The notes under the pieces are model-generated. The model did not search any database. It was given only the letters and a program-made list of their open reading frames with translations, and had not been told where the DNA came from. This document shows, one piece after another, positions 24,050-33,853 of a stretch of DNA of 43,523 nucleotides; the first letter of the stretch is position 1; each line of letters begins with the position of its first letter. The translations under genes were made by a program, and so were the position numbers. Source of the stretch: SXMI01 sp964391365 (GTDB taxonomy: Bacteria > Actinomycetota > Acidimicrobiia > Acidimicrobiales > Microtrichaceae); the NCBI GenBank assembly GCA_964391365.1, contig CAYMKW010000012.1, forward strand, positions 1-43,523. The letters are read 5' to 3'.

Positions 24050-24100
24050 CGTTCTCGGCGCAACCAGCCCCCGTAGACGGGGCTCAGTGCACCGAGAACG
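24050..24100. repeat. 51-bp palindromic repeat, copy 3
   Basis: Outer arms cgttctcggcgc / gcaccgagaacg (one G-T difference), inner stem ccagcccc / ggggct. It begins 5 bp beyond the stop of the nei-like gene, again directly behind a minus-strand gene. Confidence 0.9.
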
Positions 24101-24105
24101 GTCAG

Positions 24106-24933
24106 TCAGCGGCTGGCGGCCCGCTGCCGCCGACGGCGTCGCCCGACCGGCTGGCACGACGGGCAGTGGGTGATGGGCCGCCCGCCGATGCGGTCCGTCC
24201 GCAGGTCGGTCCCGCACCGGCGGCAGTGCTCGCGGTGGTACACGTACAGCCGGTCCTCGCGGCGCATCCGACTGCGCGGGACGCCGATCTCGTCGGGGTC
24301 GGTGGTCGTGATCCGGCCGCTCCGCTCGCCGATCCTCAGCAGGTGGACGGTCCGGGACCACAGCTCGTCGAACTCGTCGTCGGTGAGCGTCGACGAGGCC
24401 CGGGCCGGGTGGATCCCGCACAGGAACAGGATCTCGGCCCGGTAGACGTTGCCGATGCCGGCGATGATCGACTGGTCGAGCAGGGTGGCCCCGATCGCCC
24501 GGTCGGTCCGGGCGAACCGGGCTCGGGCCGCCGACGGGTCGGCGTCGCGGCGGAGCGGGTCGGCCCCGAGCCCGTCGACGATCCGGTCCTGCTCGTCGGG
24601 AGGGACGAGGTCGCACCTGGTGGGCCCGGACAGGTCCCAGGTCGTCGCCTCACCGACCAGTCGGAGGCGGATGGCGCCGGTCGGCTCCTCGGGCGGGAAC
24701 GCCACGGTCCGGAACTTCCCGATGAGACCCAGGTGCACGTGGAGCGCCGTGCCGGTGCCGAAATCGCAGAACAGGTACTTGCCCCACGCCTCGGCCCGGA
24801 GCAGGGGTTGCCCGTCGATGGCGGCGGCGCCCTGCTCGAACCGGCCCTGGGGCGACGACGCCCCGACCGTGCGTCCGCCGAGGGTCTCGTTGAGCCGCCG
24901 GGCGAGCCGGTGGATGGTGTGACCTTCGGGCAC
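24106..24933 (-). CDS. nei: Fpg/Nei family DNA glycosylase, Nei-like
   Basis: Excises oxidised bases and nicks the DNA (bifunctional glycosylase/lyase). After removal of Met the catalytic proline is P2 in MPEGHTIHRLARRL; the PEGHTIH form is typical of the Nei branch rather than Fpg (PELPEVE). The 275-residue protein contains the helix-two-turn-helix segment SIIAGIGNVYRAEILF and a C-terminal zinc finger with C237, C240, C257 and C260 (CRRCGTDL...CPSC). The start must be GTG at 24933, because the proline has to be residue 2. Its stop is followed at once by repeat copy 3. Confidence 0.94.
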   Translation of the reverse strand: MPEGHTIHRLARRLNETLGGRTVGASSPQGRFEQGAAAIDGQPLLRAEAWGKYLFCDFGTGTALHVHLGLIGKFRTVAFPPEEPTGAIRLRLVGEATTWDLSGPTRCDLVPPDEQDRIVDGLGADPLRRDADPSAARARFARTDRAIGATLLDQSIIAGIGNVYRAEILFLCGIHPARASSTLTDDEFDELWSRTVHLLRIGERSGRITTTDPDEIGVPRSRMRREDRLYVYHREHCRRCGTDLRTDRIGGRPITHCPSCQPVGRRRRRQRAASR

Positions 24934-24979
24934 GCCCCAGTGTGCCCCCTCGGGCATCGGTGCGGCGGACCGCGACCGG

Positions 24980-25825
<846 letters not shown>

Positions 25826-25835
25826 NNNNNNNNNN
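25826..25835. other. Assembly gap (10 N) at the purU start
   Basis: Ten Ns that hide the purU start codon. Confidence 0.95.
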
Positions 25836-25898
25836 ATGGCCCTTGAGGGTACCGGGGGGTTCCTCGGGCCGGACCCGGGCCGGACCCGGGGGCGTCGT

Positions 25899-25985
25899 TG
25901 GTGCGGACGGGGGGACTCGAACCCCCACACCCTTCCGGGCACCGGGACCTAAACCCGGCGCGTCTGCCAGTTCCGCCACGTCCGC
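25899..25985 (-). tRNA. tRNA-Leu (anticodon TAG)
   Basis: The minus strand folds into a cloverleaf with acceptor GCGGACG / CGTCCGC, anticodon stem CCGGG / CCCGG with loop TTTAGGT (anticodon TAG, reading CUA/CUG), a long class II variable arm and T arm GGGGGTTCGAGTCCCCC. CCA is encoded at 25901-25899. Confidence 0.96.
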
Positions 25986-26040
25986 AGCGGCGACCACGCT
26001 AGTGGCCCCGGCCCGGCGCGTCGCCGGAGGTCGCCTGCGT

Positions 26041-26046
26041 TAGGTT
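26041..26046 (+). promoter_or_regulatory. -10 box (TAGGTT), near-leaderless geometry for clpP
   Basis: TAGGTT, eight bases, then ATG at 26055 with no ribosome site. Confidence 0.45.
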
Positions 26047-26054
26047 GGGTCCCT

Positions 26055-26687
26055 ATGCAGAACCCTGAACCTGAGATCCTCCTGCCGGGCGCGTCGGGTG
26101 ACGTGTCGGTCCCGGTGATGCAGTCGAGCGGCATGGACCCGAGTGCGGACATCTACAACCGACTCCTCCGGAACCGGATCGTGTACCTGGGGTCCGAGGT
26201 GAACGACCAGGTCGCCAACTTCCTCACCGCCCAGCTCCTCTTCCTCGAGGGTGAGGATCCGGAGAAGGACATCTGGCTCTACATCAACTCGCCGGGCGGT
26301 TCGGTCACCGCCGGCATGGCGATCTACGACACCATGCAGTTCGTCTCCCCGGACGTGGGCACGATCTGCATGGGGCTCGGCGCATCGATGGGGCAGTTCC
26401 TGCTGTGCGCCGGCGCCCCGGGCAAGCGGTACGCCCTGCCGCACGCCCGGATCATGATGCACCAGCCGTCGGCGGGAATGGCCGGTCAGGCGTCGGACAT
26501 CGCCATCCAGGCCGAGCAGCTCAAGTACATCAAGGATCTGCTCGCCGATCGGATCGCAACGCACACCGGTCAGACGAAGGAGCAGATCAACACCGACTCC
26601 GACCGGGACCGTTGGTTCACCGCCGAGCAGGCCAAGGAGTACGGGATCATCGACCAGGTGATCGTCCGCCGCGGCGAGATGCGCTGA
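26055..26687 (+). CDS. clpP: ATP-dependent Clp protease proteolytic subunit
   Basis: The serine peptidase core of the Clp protease, which degrades proteins unfolded by ClpX or ClpC, including tmRNA-tagged peptides ending in ALAA. The 210 residues show the oxyanion strand INSPGGSVTAGMAIYDTMQ and the triad S111 (GLGASMGQF), H136 (MMHQPS) and D185 (DSDRDRWF). The MGQF context resembles the ClpP1 type of actinobacteria, which works with a second ClpP not seen in this window. Usually clpP genes lie in pairs or before clpX; here the gene stands alone between a tRNA and a converging lipoprotein gene. Confidence 0.96.
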   Translation: MQNPEPEILLPGASGDVSVPVMQSSGMDPSADIYNRLLRNRIVYLGSEVNDQVANFLTAQLLFLEGEDPEKDIWLYINSPGGSVTAGMAIYDTMQFVSPDVGTICMGLGASMGQFLLCAGAPGKRYALPHARIMMHQPSAGMAGQASDIAIQAEQLKYIKDLLADRIATHTGQTKEQINTDSDRDRWFTAEQAKEYGIIDQVIVRRGEMR

Positions 26688-26704
26688 TCGGGTGACGGGT
26701 CGGC

Positions 26705-27136
26705 TCAGGACAACCTGAAGCCGCACTGCTCCTCGGCCCACTGCGAGACGACGGCCGCGTCGTCGGCGAGCGTGCCGAGTTGTTCCTGGAGCCGGGCCCG
26801 CTGCGATTCGACCGCCCCCGGGTCCTCGTCGGTGGCGCGGAGGAGCGCCACGATGCCGACGACACCTTCGGCCAGCGCCTGGGTCGGTTCGGCGATCTCC
26901 GCCGGTGCGGAGCGTGACGCCTCGACGAGTTGCCCGGCCGCCACGTCGGCGGCGTCGAGGTCTCCGGCGTCGAGCGCAGCGGTGAGGCCGTCGAGCGATC
27001 GGATCTCGCTCAACTGGGTGCAGTAGTCCGGGGTGCCGTCGCCGCAGGCTGTCGATCCGGTGACGACCACGCCGACGAGCGCGACCACGATCCGGCGGAG
27101 GACGGGTCGGTCCCGGATCGGGGTCGGTGTGCGCAC
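26705..27136 (-). CDS. Small predicted lipoprotein
   Basis: About 143 residues with an N-terminal hydrophobic segment (LRRIVVALVGVVVTGSTAC) and a cysteine in a weak lipobox (STAC), followed by a small, mostly helical, Ala/Glu-rich domain (LDAGDLDAADVAAGQLVEASR, LLRATDEDPGAVESQRARL). Two further cysteines (DYCTQ near the start, EEQCGF at the end) could form a disulfide outside the membrane. No known family is recognised. The GTG at 27136 lies 5 bp after the rpe stop on the same strand, so the two are probably co-transcribed, but no ribosome site is visible. Confidence 0.6.
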   Translation of the reverse strand: MRTPTPIRDRPVLRRIVVALVGVVVTGSTACGDGTPDYCTQLSEIRSLDGLTAALDAGDLDAADVAAGQLVEASRSAPAEIAEPTQALAEGVVGIVALLRATDEDPGAVESQRARLQEQLGTLADDAAVVSQWAEEQCGFRLS

Positions 27137-27141
27137 GGTGG

Positions 27142-27858
27142 TCAGCAGGCTGCGAGGGCGTCCAGGCCGCGTGCAGTGATGTCCGCCACGGCGTGTGCGA
27201 CGCCCTCGGGGTCGCGGAACAGGGCGCTCCCGACGACGAACACCTCCGCGCCGGAGCGGGCCGCGTCGCCGATCGTTCCGGCGGCGATCCCTCCGTCGAC
27301 CTCGATCTGCACGTCGAGCCCCCGACGTTCGATGAGCCCCCGCAGCTCGGTGACCTTGCCCTCCATGGACGAGATGTAGGCCTGCCCGCCGAAGCCGGGG
27401 TTCACCGTCATCACGAGCACCTGTCGGACGTCCTCGAGGACCCACTCGATGCTGGTGAGCGGAGTGGCCGGGTTGATCGCCACGCCCGGCTCGGCACCCA
27501 GGTCGGCGATCACCCCCAGCGTCCGGTGGAGGTGCGTGCACGCCTCGGGGTGGACGAGCACCCGGCTGCAGCCGGCGTCGACGAACGGGGCGATGAGGCC
27601 GTCGGGCTCCCGGACCATCAGGTGGGCCTCGAACGGCAGGTCGACGAGCGGGCGGCAGGACGCGATCACCGCCGGCCCCATCGAGATGTTCGGGACGAAC
27701 TGGCCGTCCATCACGTCCCAGTGGATGCGGCCGACGCCCGCCCGTTCGAGCTCCACGCACGTCTCGCCCAGACGGGCGAAGTCGGCGTTCAGCACCGAGG
27801 GGGCGATCTCCACACCCCGGGCCACTCCGTCGGGGCCGTCCGCGCCCTGGTGTTCCAC
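27142..27858 (-). CDS. rpe: Ribulose-phosphate 3-epimerase
   Basis: Interconverts ribulose 5-phosphate and xylulose 5-phosphate in the pentose phosphate pathway. The 238-residue TIM barrel shows EIAPSVLNADF, the active-site strand HWDVMDGQFVPNISMGP (most homologues have HxDVMDGHFVPN), FEAHLMV, MTVNPGFGGQ, the second catalytic Asp in IEVDGGI and a phosphate-binding VVGSALF. GTG at 27858 has GGAGGAG four bases upstream; the core would be complete even from GTG at 27813. It lies before a small lipoprotein gene and back to back with the RNA methyltransferase gene. Confidence 0.95.
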   Translation of the reverse strand: MEHQGADGPDGVARGVEIAPSVLNADFARLGETCVELERAGVGRIHWDVMDGQFVPNISMGPAVIASCRPLVDLPFEAHLMVREPDGLIAPFVDAGCSRVLVHPEACTHLHRTLGVIADLGAEPGVAINPATPLTSIEWVLEDVRQVLVMTVNPGFGGQAYISSMEGKVTELRGLIERRGLDVQIEVDGGIAAGTIGDAARSGAEVFVVGSALFRDPEGVAHAVADITARGLDALAAC

Positions 27859-27932
27859 GTGCTCCTCCGATCAGCCGGCCGTTGCGAGGCTACCGGCCGC
27901 ACCCCGCTGCCGCGCCGCACCCGGTCGCCACC

Positions 27933-27938
27933 TACGCT
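27933..27938 (+). promoter_or_regulatory. -10 box (TACGCT), leaderless geometry
   Basis: TACGCT, six bases (gcggcg), then GTG at 27945. Confidence 0.5.
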
Positions 27939-27944
27939 GCGGCG

Positions 27945-29244
27945 GTGGAACACATCGACGAGCTCACCCCGGGGAGCGTCGTCGACGTGGCCACGGTCCG
28001 CATGGTCGCCGGCGGCGAGAGCCTGGGCCGGTTCGAGGACGGACGCGTCGTCCTGGTGGAGGGGGCGCTTCCCTCGGAACGGGTCGTGGCCGAGGTGACC
28101 GAGGTCCGCCCCCGGATGGTCCGGGCCCGGACGGTCGACGTGGTGGACGCTGCGCCCCAGCGCGTGGAGCCCCCCTGTCCCGAGCTGCCCCGGGGCTGTG
28201 GCGGGTGCGACCTGCAGTACGCGGCACCGGCCGACCAGCCTGCGCTCAAGGCCGGTGTCGTGCTGGACGCACTCCGGCGGCTGGCCCGACTGGAGGACGT
28301 GCCCGTCGAACCCGGCAGGCCCCTGCCCGCAGCGGCCTACCGGACGACGGTGCGCGCCGCGGTCTCGTCGGGGAGCGCCGGGTTCCGGGCCCGTCGCAGT
28401 GCCGACGTCGTGGCGGTCGGGTCCTGCGGCGTGGCGCACCCGCTGGTCGAGGAACTGCTCGTCGACGGCGTCTTCGACGACGCGAGCGAGGTGGTGATCC
28501 GGGTGGGGGCCCGAACCGGCGAGCGGATGGTCGTGGCCCACCCGACCGCGGCAGGCGTCGTGGTACCGGCGGACGTCCGGGTCGTCGGAACCGACGAGCT
28601 GGCCCGGGGCCGTCGGGCGTGGATCCACGAGGAGCTCCACGGACAGCGCCTGCGGGTGTCGGCGCAGTCGTTCTGGCAGGCCCGGCCCGACGGCGCCGAG
28701 GCGCTCGNNNNNNNNNNAGGCGTCGGCCGCGGTCACGCGGTCGAGCACGGACGGCGGCGGGGCGCTCGGGGATGCGGTCCGCCGAGCGCTCGGCGCCCCG
28801 GGGCCGGATGCGGCGCTCGTGGACCTGTACGGCGGGGTCGGTCTCTTCAGCCGGCTGCTCGGGACGCGGGCCCCGGTGCTGGTGGAGCGGTCGGCCTCGG
28901 CGGTCGCCGATGCGCGGGTCAACCTGGAGGGGCTGGATGCGATGACCCTCAAGCTGGCCGTGCGGCGCTGGCGCCCAACCCCGGCCGACGTCGTCGTCGC
29001 CGACCCCGCCCGCGCCGGCCTGGGGCCCGACGGCGTGGCGGCGGTCGCCGGCACCGGTGCCCCCCGAGTGGCGCTCGTCAGCTGCGACCCCGCCTCCCTG
29101 GCCCGCGACGTGGCCTCGCTGGGCGAGCTGGGCTACCGGGCTGTCGGTGTGGAACTCGTCGACCTGTTCCCACAGACCCACCACCTGGAGGCGGTGACGA
29201 CGCTCGAACTCCTGGAGCCGGAACGACGCCGCGAGTCGGCGTGA
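27945..29244 (+). CDS. TRAM-domain 23S rRNA/tRNA m5U methyltransferase-like protein (N gap inside)
   Basis: A SAM-dependent RNA uridine-C5 methyltransferase of the RumA/TrmA/RlmCD group. An N-terminal TRAM domain (residues 1-65, with GGESLGRFEDGRVVLVEGALP) precedes an iron-sulfur cysteine cluster, C78, C85 and C88 (CPELPRGCGGCDLQY), with a possible fourth cysteine in VGSCGVAHP. After the ten Ns the Rossmann domain has VDLYGGVGLFS, DPARAGLG and the catalytic cysteine in LVSCDPASLARD. The two parts are in different frames only because of the arbitrary gap length. The target base cannot be told. The stop overlaps the start of the glutaminyl cyclase gene (GTGA). Confidence 0.92.
28708..28717. other. 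Assembly gap (10 N) inside the methyltransferase gene
   Basis: Ten Ns; the reading frame changes across them while both sides match one enzyme family. Confidence 0.95.
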
Positions 29245-30137
29245 CCACCGGTCGTCGGCGCTCCGCGGCGGCGGTCGTCGCAGCCCTGGTCGGAGTGCCC
29301 CTGCTCGGATGCGGTGGCGGCGGGGCCGAGTCGGCCGGACCGGGCGTGGTCGAACCGACGCCCCGGGTCGCGTCGGTGCCCGAGGCGTCGACACCCGATG
29401 ACTGCGTGGTGGCGCCGCCGGAGCGCTTCGAGGCCGAGGTGGTCGCCGAGCGCTCCCACGATCGGACAGCGTTCACCCAGGGGCTCGTGTTCCTCGGTGG
29501 GCGGCTGTTCGAGAGCACGGGCCTGCGGGGTGCGTCGTCGCTGCGCGAGCTCGACCCGACCACGGGGAGCGTCCTGCGGCAGGCTCCGGTCCCCGGTGAC
29601 GCGTTCGCCGAGGGGCTGACTGCCACGGTCGACGGTCGACTGGTCCAGCTCACCTGGACCGAAGGCGTGGCCTTCGTCCGTGACCCCGGCACCTTGGAGG
29701 TCGTGGGGGAGTTCCGCTACCCGGGCGAGGGGTGGGGCCTCACGACGCTCGACGACGGTCGCCTGGTCCAGAGCGACGGCTCCGACACCCTGGTCGTCCG
29801 TGACCCCGCCACGTTCGAGCCGCTGGAGCAGTTGACCGTTCGCCGCTCCGGCGGTTCCACCGACCAGCTGAACGAGCTCGAATGGGACGGTCGGCACCTG
29901 TGGGCGAACCGCTGGCGGGCCGACGAGATCGTCCGGATCGATCTGCGCTGCGGGACGGTCGACGCCGTGGTGGACACGAGCGCGCTGGCAGCTCGCGTGG
30001 CGGCGATGCCGGTTCCCGAGGGGTTGGCCCCGCCGGAGGTGGTCAACGGCGTGGCGTCGATCCCCGGAACGGACCGCTTCCTGGTCACCGGGAAGCGCTG
30101 GCCCACCATGTTCGAGGTCCGCTTCGTGCCGACCTGA
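29241..30137 (+). CDS. Glutaminyl-peptide cyclotransferase-like lipoprotein
   Basis: A 298-residue exported protein. The signal peptide ends in a perfect lipobox (VPLLGC, C24), so it should be anchored by lipid at the outer face of the membrane. The rest is a five-bladed propeller of the bacterial/plant glutamine cyclotransferase family, with FTQGLVFLGGRLFESTGLRG and NELEWDGRHLWANRW among the conserved repeats. Such enzymes close N-terminal glutamine into pyroglutamate. GTG at 29241 overlaps the methyltransferase stop. Natural substrates are unknown. The gene converges with the hybrid kinase gene 14 bp further on. Confidence 0.88.
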   Translation: MTTGRRRSAAAVVAALVGVPLLGCGGGGAESAGPGVVEPTPRVASVPEASTPDDCVVAPPERFEAEVVAERSHDRTAFTQGLVFLGGRLFESTGLRGASSLRELDPTTGSVLRQAPVPGDAFAEGLTATVDGRLVQLTWTEGVAFVRDPGTLEVVGEFRYPGEGWGLTTLDDGRLVQSDGSDTLVVRDPATFEPLEQLTVRRSGGSTDQLNELEWDGRHLWANRWRADEIVRIDLRCGTVDAVVDTSALAARVAAMPVPEGLAPPEVVNGVASIPGTDRFLVTGKRWPTMFEVRFVPT

Positions 30138-30151
30138 GGTCCGACGGCGGA

Positions 30152-32233
30152 TCAGGCCGGGTGTTCCGACAACCAACGCTCGAGCGCCCACCGGGTGTCG
30201 TCGACCGCGGTCGCGAACCGGGCCACGAGGTCGTCCGCCGGCGGGAACTCACCGAGCTCGAGCTGGGTGCTGAGCTCGTCGACGAGCCGGGCGCCGAGCG
30301 TCCTGCTCGTGGAGCGCAGCGTGTGGGCCGTTCGCCTCACCGCCGTCTCGTCGCCGCTGGCGAGTCCGTCGGTCACGGCGACGTGTCGACGTTCGAGCTC
30401 GTCCAGGTAGGAGCGGATGATCGAACGGACGGGAGCGAGTGAACCCAGATCGTCGACGAGCTGGTCGACCGCGCCCAGGTTGGTCGCGCTCCGCTCCGTG
30501 GCCGAGTAGGGCTGCAGTGCGGCCGCCAGGTCGCTGAGACCGACCGGCTTGACCAGCAGACCGTCCATGCCGGCCGCCAGGCACGCAGCGCGATCGTCGG
30601 GCAGAGCGCTCGCCGTCATCCCGAGCACGGGGAGGCCCTCCAGCGCAGCGGTGGCGCGGATGCGTCGTGTCGTCTCGAGCCCGTCCACTCCGGGGAGTTG
30701 CCAGTCCATGAGCACGCAGTCGGGACGCGACGGAGCGGCCGATCCGAGGAACTCCAGTGCCTCCTCGCCGCTCGCCACGACGACAGGTCGGGCGCCGAGC
30801 CGTTGGAGCTGCTCGGCGACGAGCTGCTGGTTGACCGGGTTGTCCTCGACGACGAGCACGGAGAGATCGAGGGCCGGTGCGGTCGTGTCCGGTGGGTCGA
30901 CGGGCAGGTCGTCGGCGTCGACCTCGCGGCACGGCAGCGTGATGGTGAAGGTGCTGCCGCGGCCGGGTTCCGAGGCGACGTCGATCCGGCCGCCGAGCAG
31001 CTCGACGACCCGCTGGGAGATCGAGAGGCCGAGTCCGGCGCCTCGCTGGGTGCCTGCCGTGGCAGCGTGTTCGAACGGGACGAAGATCCGATCCAGGTCT
31101 CCGGGGTCGATCCCGACGCCGGTGTCGGCAACGGCGAGTGCGAACTCGTCCTGTCCGCTCCGGGTGATGACCAGCGAGATCGAACCCTGGTGCGTGAACT
31201 TGGCGGCGTTGCCGACCAGGTTCAACAGCACCTGTCGGAGTCGCGGCTCGTCGGTGGCCACGGCGATCGGGACGTCGTCGGCGACGTCGAGGGTCACGGT
31301 CACGCCGGTCCGGGCGAGCCGACGGGCGCTGGAGCAGATGTCGGCGGCGACCTGTCGGACGATGCACGGTCGGACCTCGGGGGCCTGGCCCGCCGCCTCG
31401 AGACGCGAGTACTCGAGCAGGTCGTTGACGAGGAACTCGAACTGCTCGGCCTGGCGCTGGGCGGACACCGCCAGCTCCCGGGCCGGTGCCGGCACGTCGC
31501 TGCGACCCAGCAGTTCGGTCAGTCCGTGCAACGCGTGCACCTGGTTGCGGAGTTCGTGGCTCACCCGCGCCACGAACTCGGCGCGCATGCGTGACTCCTC
31601 GACCGCCTCGTCCCGACGCTGCGCCAGCTCCTGCTCGAGTTCCTTGCGGGTGCTCACGTTGCGGGTGGTGATGACGATGCCTCGGACGGCGGGTTCGTGC
31701 AGCAGGTTGACCGCCGTCAGTTCGACCACGTGGTAGGTGTCGCCGGCGTCGCGGACCCGGACCTCGGCCCGGACCTCGTGGCCGGGGGCTTCGATCACTC
31801 GCTGACGGAGCAGCAGCAGGTCGTCCAGGTCGGCCGGGTGGGTCAGCTCGGCGATCGAGCGGCCGCGCCAGCTGTCGGAGTCGTAGCCGAGCACGTCGGA
31901 GTGGAATCCGCTCGTGTAGAGGACCGTGCCCTCCTCGTCGACCAGGGTGACGGTGTCGGCGATGTTGGCGAGCAGTGCCCGCATCCGCCGCCGGTCCAGG
32001 TCCCGGAGCTCCGCCGTGGAGGCGGCACCGTCGAATCGGTCGCGGAACGCCTCGTTGGACCAGGTGACGGAGCCGTCCGGCGAGTAGGCGGCGATGGGGA
32101 GGGGGAGTTCGGCGAGTGCCAACACCTCCTCGGGGACCGGCATCGGCGAGGGGGTCCGGCCGGCGGGGTCCGCCGGTGTGGTTCCGGTCAACGGTTCAGC
32201 GTTCGCTGTCGTCGGCCATGCGGAACCCGACAC
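30152..32233 (-). CDS. Hybrid sensor histidine kinase with PAS, receiver and HPt domains
   Basis: A 693-residue soluble kinase that can pass phosphate through a full His-Asp-His chain. Domains in order: a PAS sensor at about 85-200 (LVDEEGTVLYTSGFHSDVLGY), HisKA with H226 (RVSHELRNQ), HATPase with the N box at 337-346 and G boxes (DTGVGID, GAGLGLS), a receiver at 457-575 with D510 (LMDWQLPG) and a lysine in LLVKPVG, and an HPt domain with H637 (AHTLRSTSR). No membrane segment is seen. The frame begins at GTG 32233, 38 bp inside the upstream regulator gene; ATG at 32143 is a possible later start. It is the last gene of the H-NOX operon, so it probably acts in the same signal chain. Confidence 0.93.
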   Translation of the reverse strand: MSGSAWPTTANAEPLTGTTPADPAGRTPSPMPVPEEVLALAELPLPIAAYSPDGSVTWSNEAFRDRFDGAASTAELRDLDRRRMRALLANIADTVTLVDEEGTVLYTSGFHSDVLGYDSDSWRGRSIAELTHPADLDDLLLLRQRVIEAPGHEVRAEVRVRDAGDTYHVVELTAVNLLHEPAVRGIVITTRNVSTRKELEQELAQRRDEAVEESRMRAEFVARVSHELRNQVHALHGLTELLGRSDVPAPARELAVSAQRQAEQFEFLVNDLLEYSRLEAAGQAPEVRPCIVRQVAADICSSARRLARTGVTVTLDVADDVPIAVATDEPRLRQVLLNLVGNAAKFTHQGSISLVITRSGQDEFALAVADTGVGIDPGDLDRIFVPFEHAATAGTQRGAGLGLSISQRVVELLGGRIDVASEPGRGSTFTITLPCREVDADDLPVDPPDTTAPALDLSVLVVEDNPVNQQLVAEQLQRLGARPVVVASGEEALEFLGSAAPSRPDCVLMDWQLPGVDGLETTRRIRATAALEGLPVLGMTASALPDDRAACLAAGMDGLLVKPVGLSDLAAALQPYSATERSATNLGAVDQLVDDLGSLAPVRSIIRSYLDELERRHVAVTDGLASGDETAVRRTAHTLRSTSRTLGARLVDELSTQLELGEFPPADDLVARFATAVDDTRWALERWLSEHPA

Positions 32234-32885
32234 CGCGGACCGTGTGGATCCGCGACGGGCCGCCCGGCGGGTCGATCTTCTTGCGCAGGTTCGCCATGTG
32301 GACGTCCACGACGTGGTCGCCGGTGAACCAGTCCGCGCCCCAGACCCGTGCCCGCAGGGTCTCCCGCGACAGCACCCGTTCGGGGTGCTCCGTCAGCACG
32401 TCGAGGATGGCGAACTCGATCCGTGTGAGCGTGACGTCCTCGCCGGCCACGATGACGCGGTGGGCGTCGGGCTGGACCCGCAGGTCGCCGATCTTGCGCT
32501 CCGTCAGGTCGGCCTCCGGCTCGCGGCGCGACCGTCGCAGGAGCGCCTCGATCCGGGCCAGCAGCTCCCGGGGCGAGTACGGCTTGGTGACGTAGTCGTC
32601 GGCGCCGAGCTTGAAGGTGACGACCTTGTCGACCTCGTCGTCGCTGGCCGTGAGCATGACCACGAACGCATCGGTCAGTTCCCTGATCTGACGGCACAGT
32701 TCGATGCCGTCGGTGTCGGGCAGTCCGATGTCCAACAGGATGAGGTCGGGCGCGGACGACCGGATCATGTCGAGTGCCGTGGTTCCGTCCGAGGCGAGGA
32801 TCGGCGAGTGGCCGGCTGAGCGGACCAGTTCGGCGGCGAGCTCGGCGGCATCGGGTGCGTCCTCGATGATCAAGACGGTGGTCAC
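32196..32885 (-). CDS. OmpR/PhoB-type response regulator
   Basis: A 229-residue transcription regulator: a receiver domain with the acidic pair E8-D9, phosphoacceptor D52 (LLDIGLPDTDG) and K101 (VTKPYS), then a winged-helix DNA-binding domain at about 130-225 with RIEFAILDVLTEHPERVLSRETL and the recognition region VVDVHMANLRKKI. GTG at 32885 overlaps the stop of the kinase gene before it (GTGA), so both are coupled; the kinase is its likely phosphate donor. Its targets are unknown; no matching direct repeat was identified upstream of the operon. Confidence 0.95.
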   Translation of the reverse strand: MTTVLIIEDAPDAAELAAELVRSAGHSPILASDGTTALDMIRSSAPDLILLDIGLPDTDGIELCRQIRELTDAFVVMLTASDDEVDKVVTFKLGADDYVTKPYSPRELLARIEALLRRSRREPEADLTERKIGDLRVQPDAHRVIVAGEDVTLTRIEFAILDVLTEHPERVLSRETLRARVWGADWFTGDHVVDVHMANLRKKIDPPGGPSRIHTVRGVGFRMADDSER

Positions 32886-33853
32886 GGTTGATCGCCTTCC
32901 GTGGGTGCGGAGTGGACAGTTCGTCGTCGGTCGGGACCGACCCGCCGGTCGGCGGGGCCGGCGGCGGCCTGCCCGCCCTCGACGGGGAGCAGGAACTCGA
33001 CCGAGAGTCCATCGCCCGGTCCTTCGCCGTGGCCGCTGGTGGCGGTGGCTGTCCCGCCGGCAGTGAGGGCCAGCTCTCGAACGAGTGCCAGTCCGATTCC
33101 GCCGCCGGTGCTCCCGGCCCCGAAGGTGGTGAACGGAACGAAGGCGGCCTCGAGGAGGTCGTCGGCAAGGCCCGGCCCGCTGTCGACCACACGGAGTCGC
33201 ACGCCGTCCGGGGCCGAGGTGAGGTGTAGCTCGACCGGACCGGGAACGGCGAAGCGGACGGCGTTGTCGAGCAGCGCATCGGCGGCCTGCGAGAGCCGGT
33301 CGGGGTCGACCAGCGCCCTGCCGTCGGCGTGGGGGACGAGCAGCAGCCCCCGGGACAGCATGCGCTCCCGCCACGCGATCGCCAGATCGTCGGCCAGATC
33401 GCGCAGGTCGACCTCGGTCGGGCGTGGTGGCTGCGGGTTGACCTGGAGCTCGGCGAGCCGCATCAGGTTGGTGAAGAGGTCGCGGAGCTCGACGGCGGCG
33501 TCGGCAGCCACCGACAGTCGGTCCCGGTCCTGGGGCGTGGCCGGGGTGGCGAGCTCGATCGCAGCGAGGATCGTCTGCAGGGGCGTCCGGACCTGGTGGG
33601 CCAGATCGGCGAGGAACCGGGTCTTCGCCCGTTCGGATGCCTCGGCGAGCGCCCGGGTCCGCACCAGCTCGGCCGTCCGTTCCTCGACCCGGCGGTCCAG
33701 GTCGTTCTTGGCCTCCCACAGGCTCCGCAGGCCGCTCTCGGCGAGTTGCTCGGCCTCGAGCCGGGCCTCGCGTTCGCGCTGCCACCGCCGCTCGAGGCGG
33801 GCGACCTCGGATGCGTTGTCAGTCGATCCGTCGGCGGTCGTCCCGTCGATCAT
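32882..33853 (-). CDS. Cytoplasmic histidine kinase paired with H-NOX
   Basis: A 323-residue kinase without membrane segments or a recognised sensor domain of its own. A long charged helix (about 15-80, ERRWQREREARLEAEQLAE) leads into HisKA with H86 (LADLAHQVRTPLQTI); the HATPase domain has DNAVRF (196-201), VVDSGPGLADD and STGGGIGLALVREL. H-NOX proteins of many bacteria control such kinases by direct binding, so I infer that the preceding haem protein is its input. The start ATG at 33853 overlaps the H-NOX stop (ATGA) and its stop overlaps the regulator start, so stoichiometric translation is likely. Confidence 0.92.
   Translation of the reverse strand: MIDGTTADGSTDNASEVARLERRWQREREARLEAEQLAESGLRSLWEAKNDLDRRVEERTAELVRTRALAEASERAKTRFLADLAHQVRTPLQTILAAIELATPATPQDRDRLSVAADAAVELRDLFTNLMRLAELQVNPQPPRPTEVDLRDLADDLAIAWRERMLSRGLLLVPHADGRALVDPDRLSQAADALLDNAVRFAVPGPVELHLTSAPDGVRLRVVDSGPGLADDLLEAAFVPFTTFGAGSTGGGIGLALVRELALTAGGTATATSGHGEGPGDGLSVEFLLPVEGGQAAAGPADRRVGPDRRRTVHSAPTEGDQP

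Noticed and set aside
21870..24100. 51-bp repeats as insertion sequence ends or CRISPR repeats
   Set aside because: They are individually palindromic, lie right behind stop codons and are 1 kb apart with ordinary genes between; no transposase or target duplication was seen.
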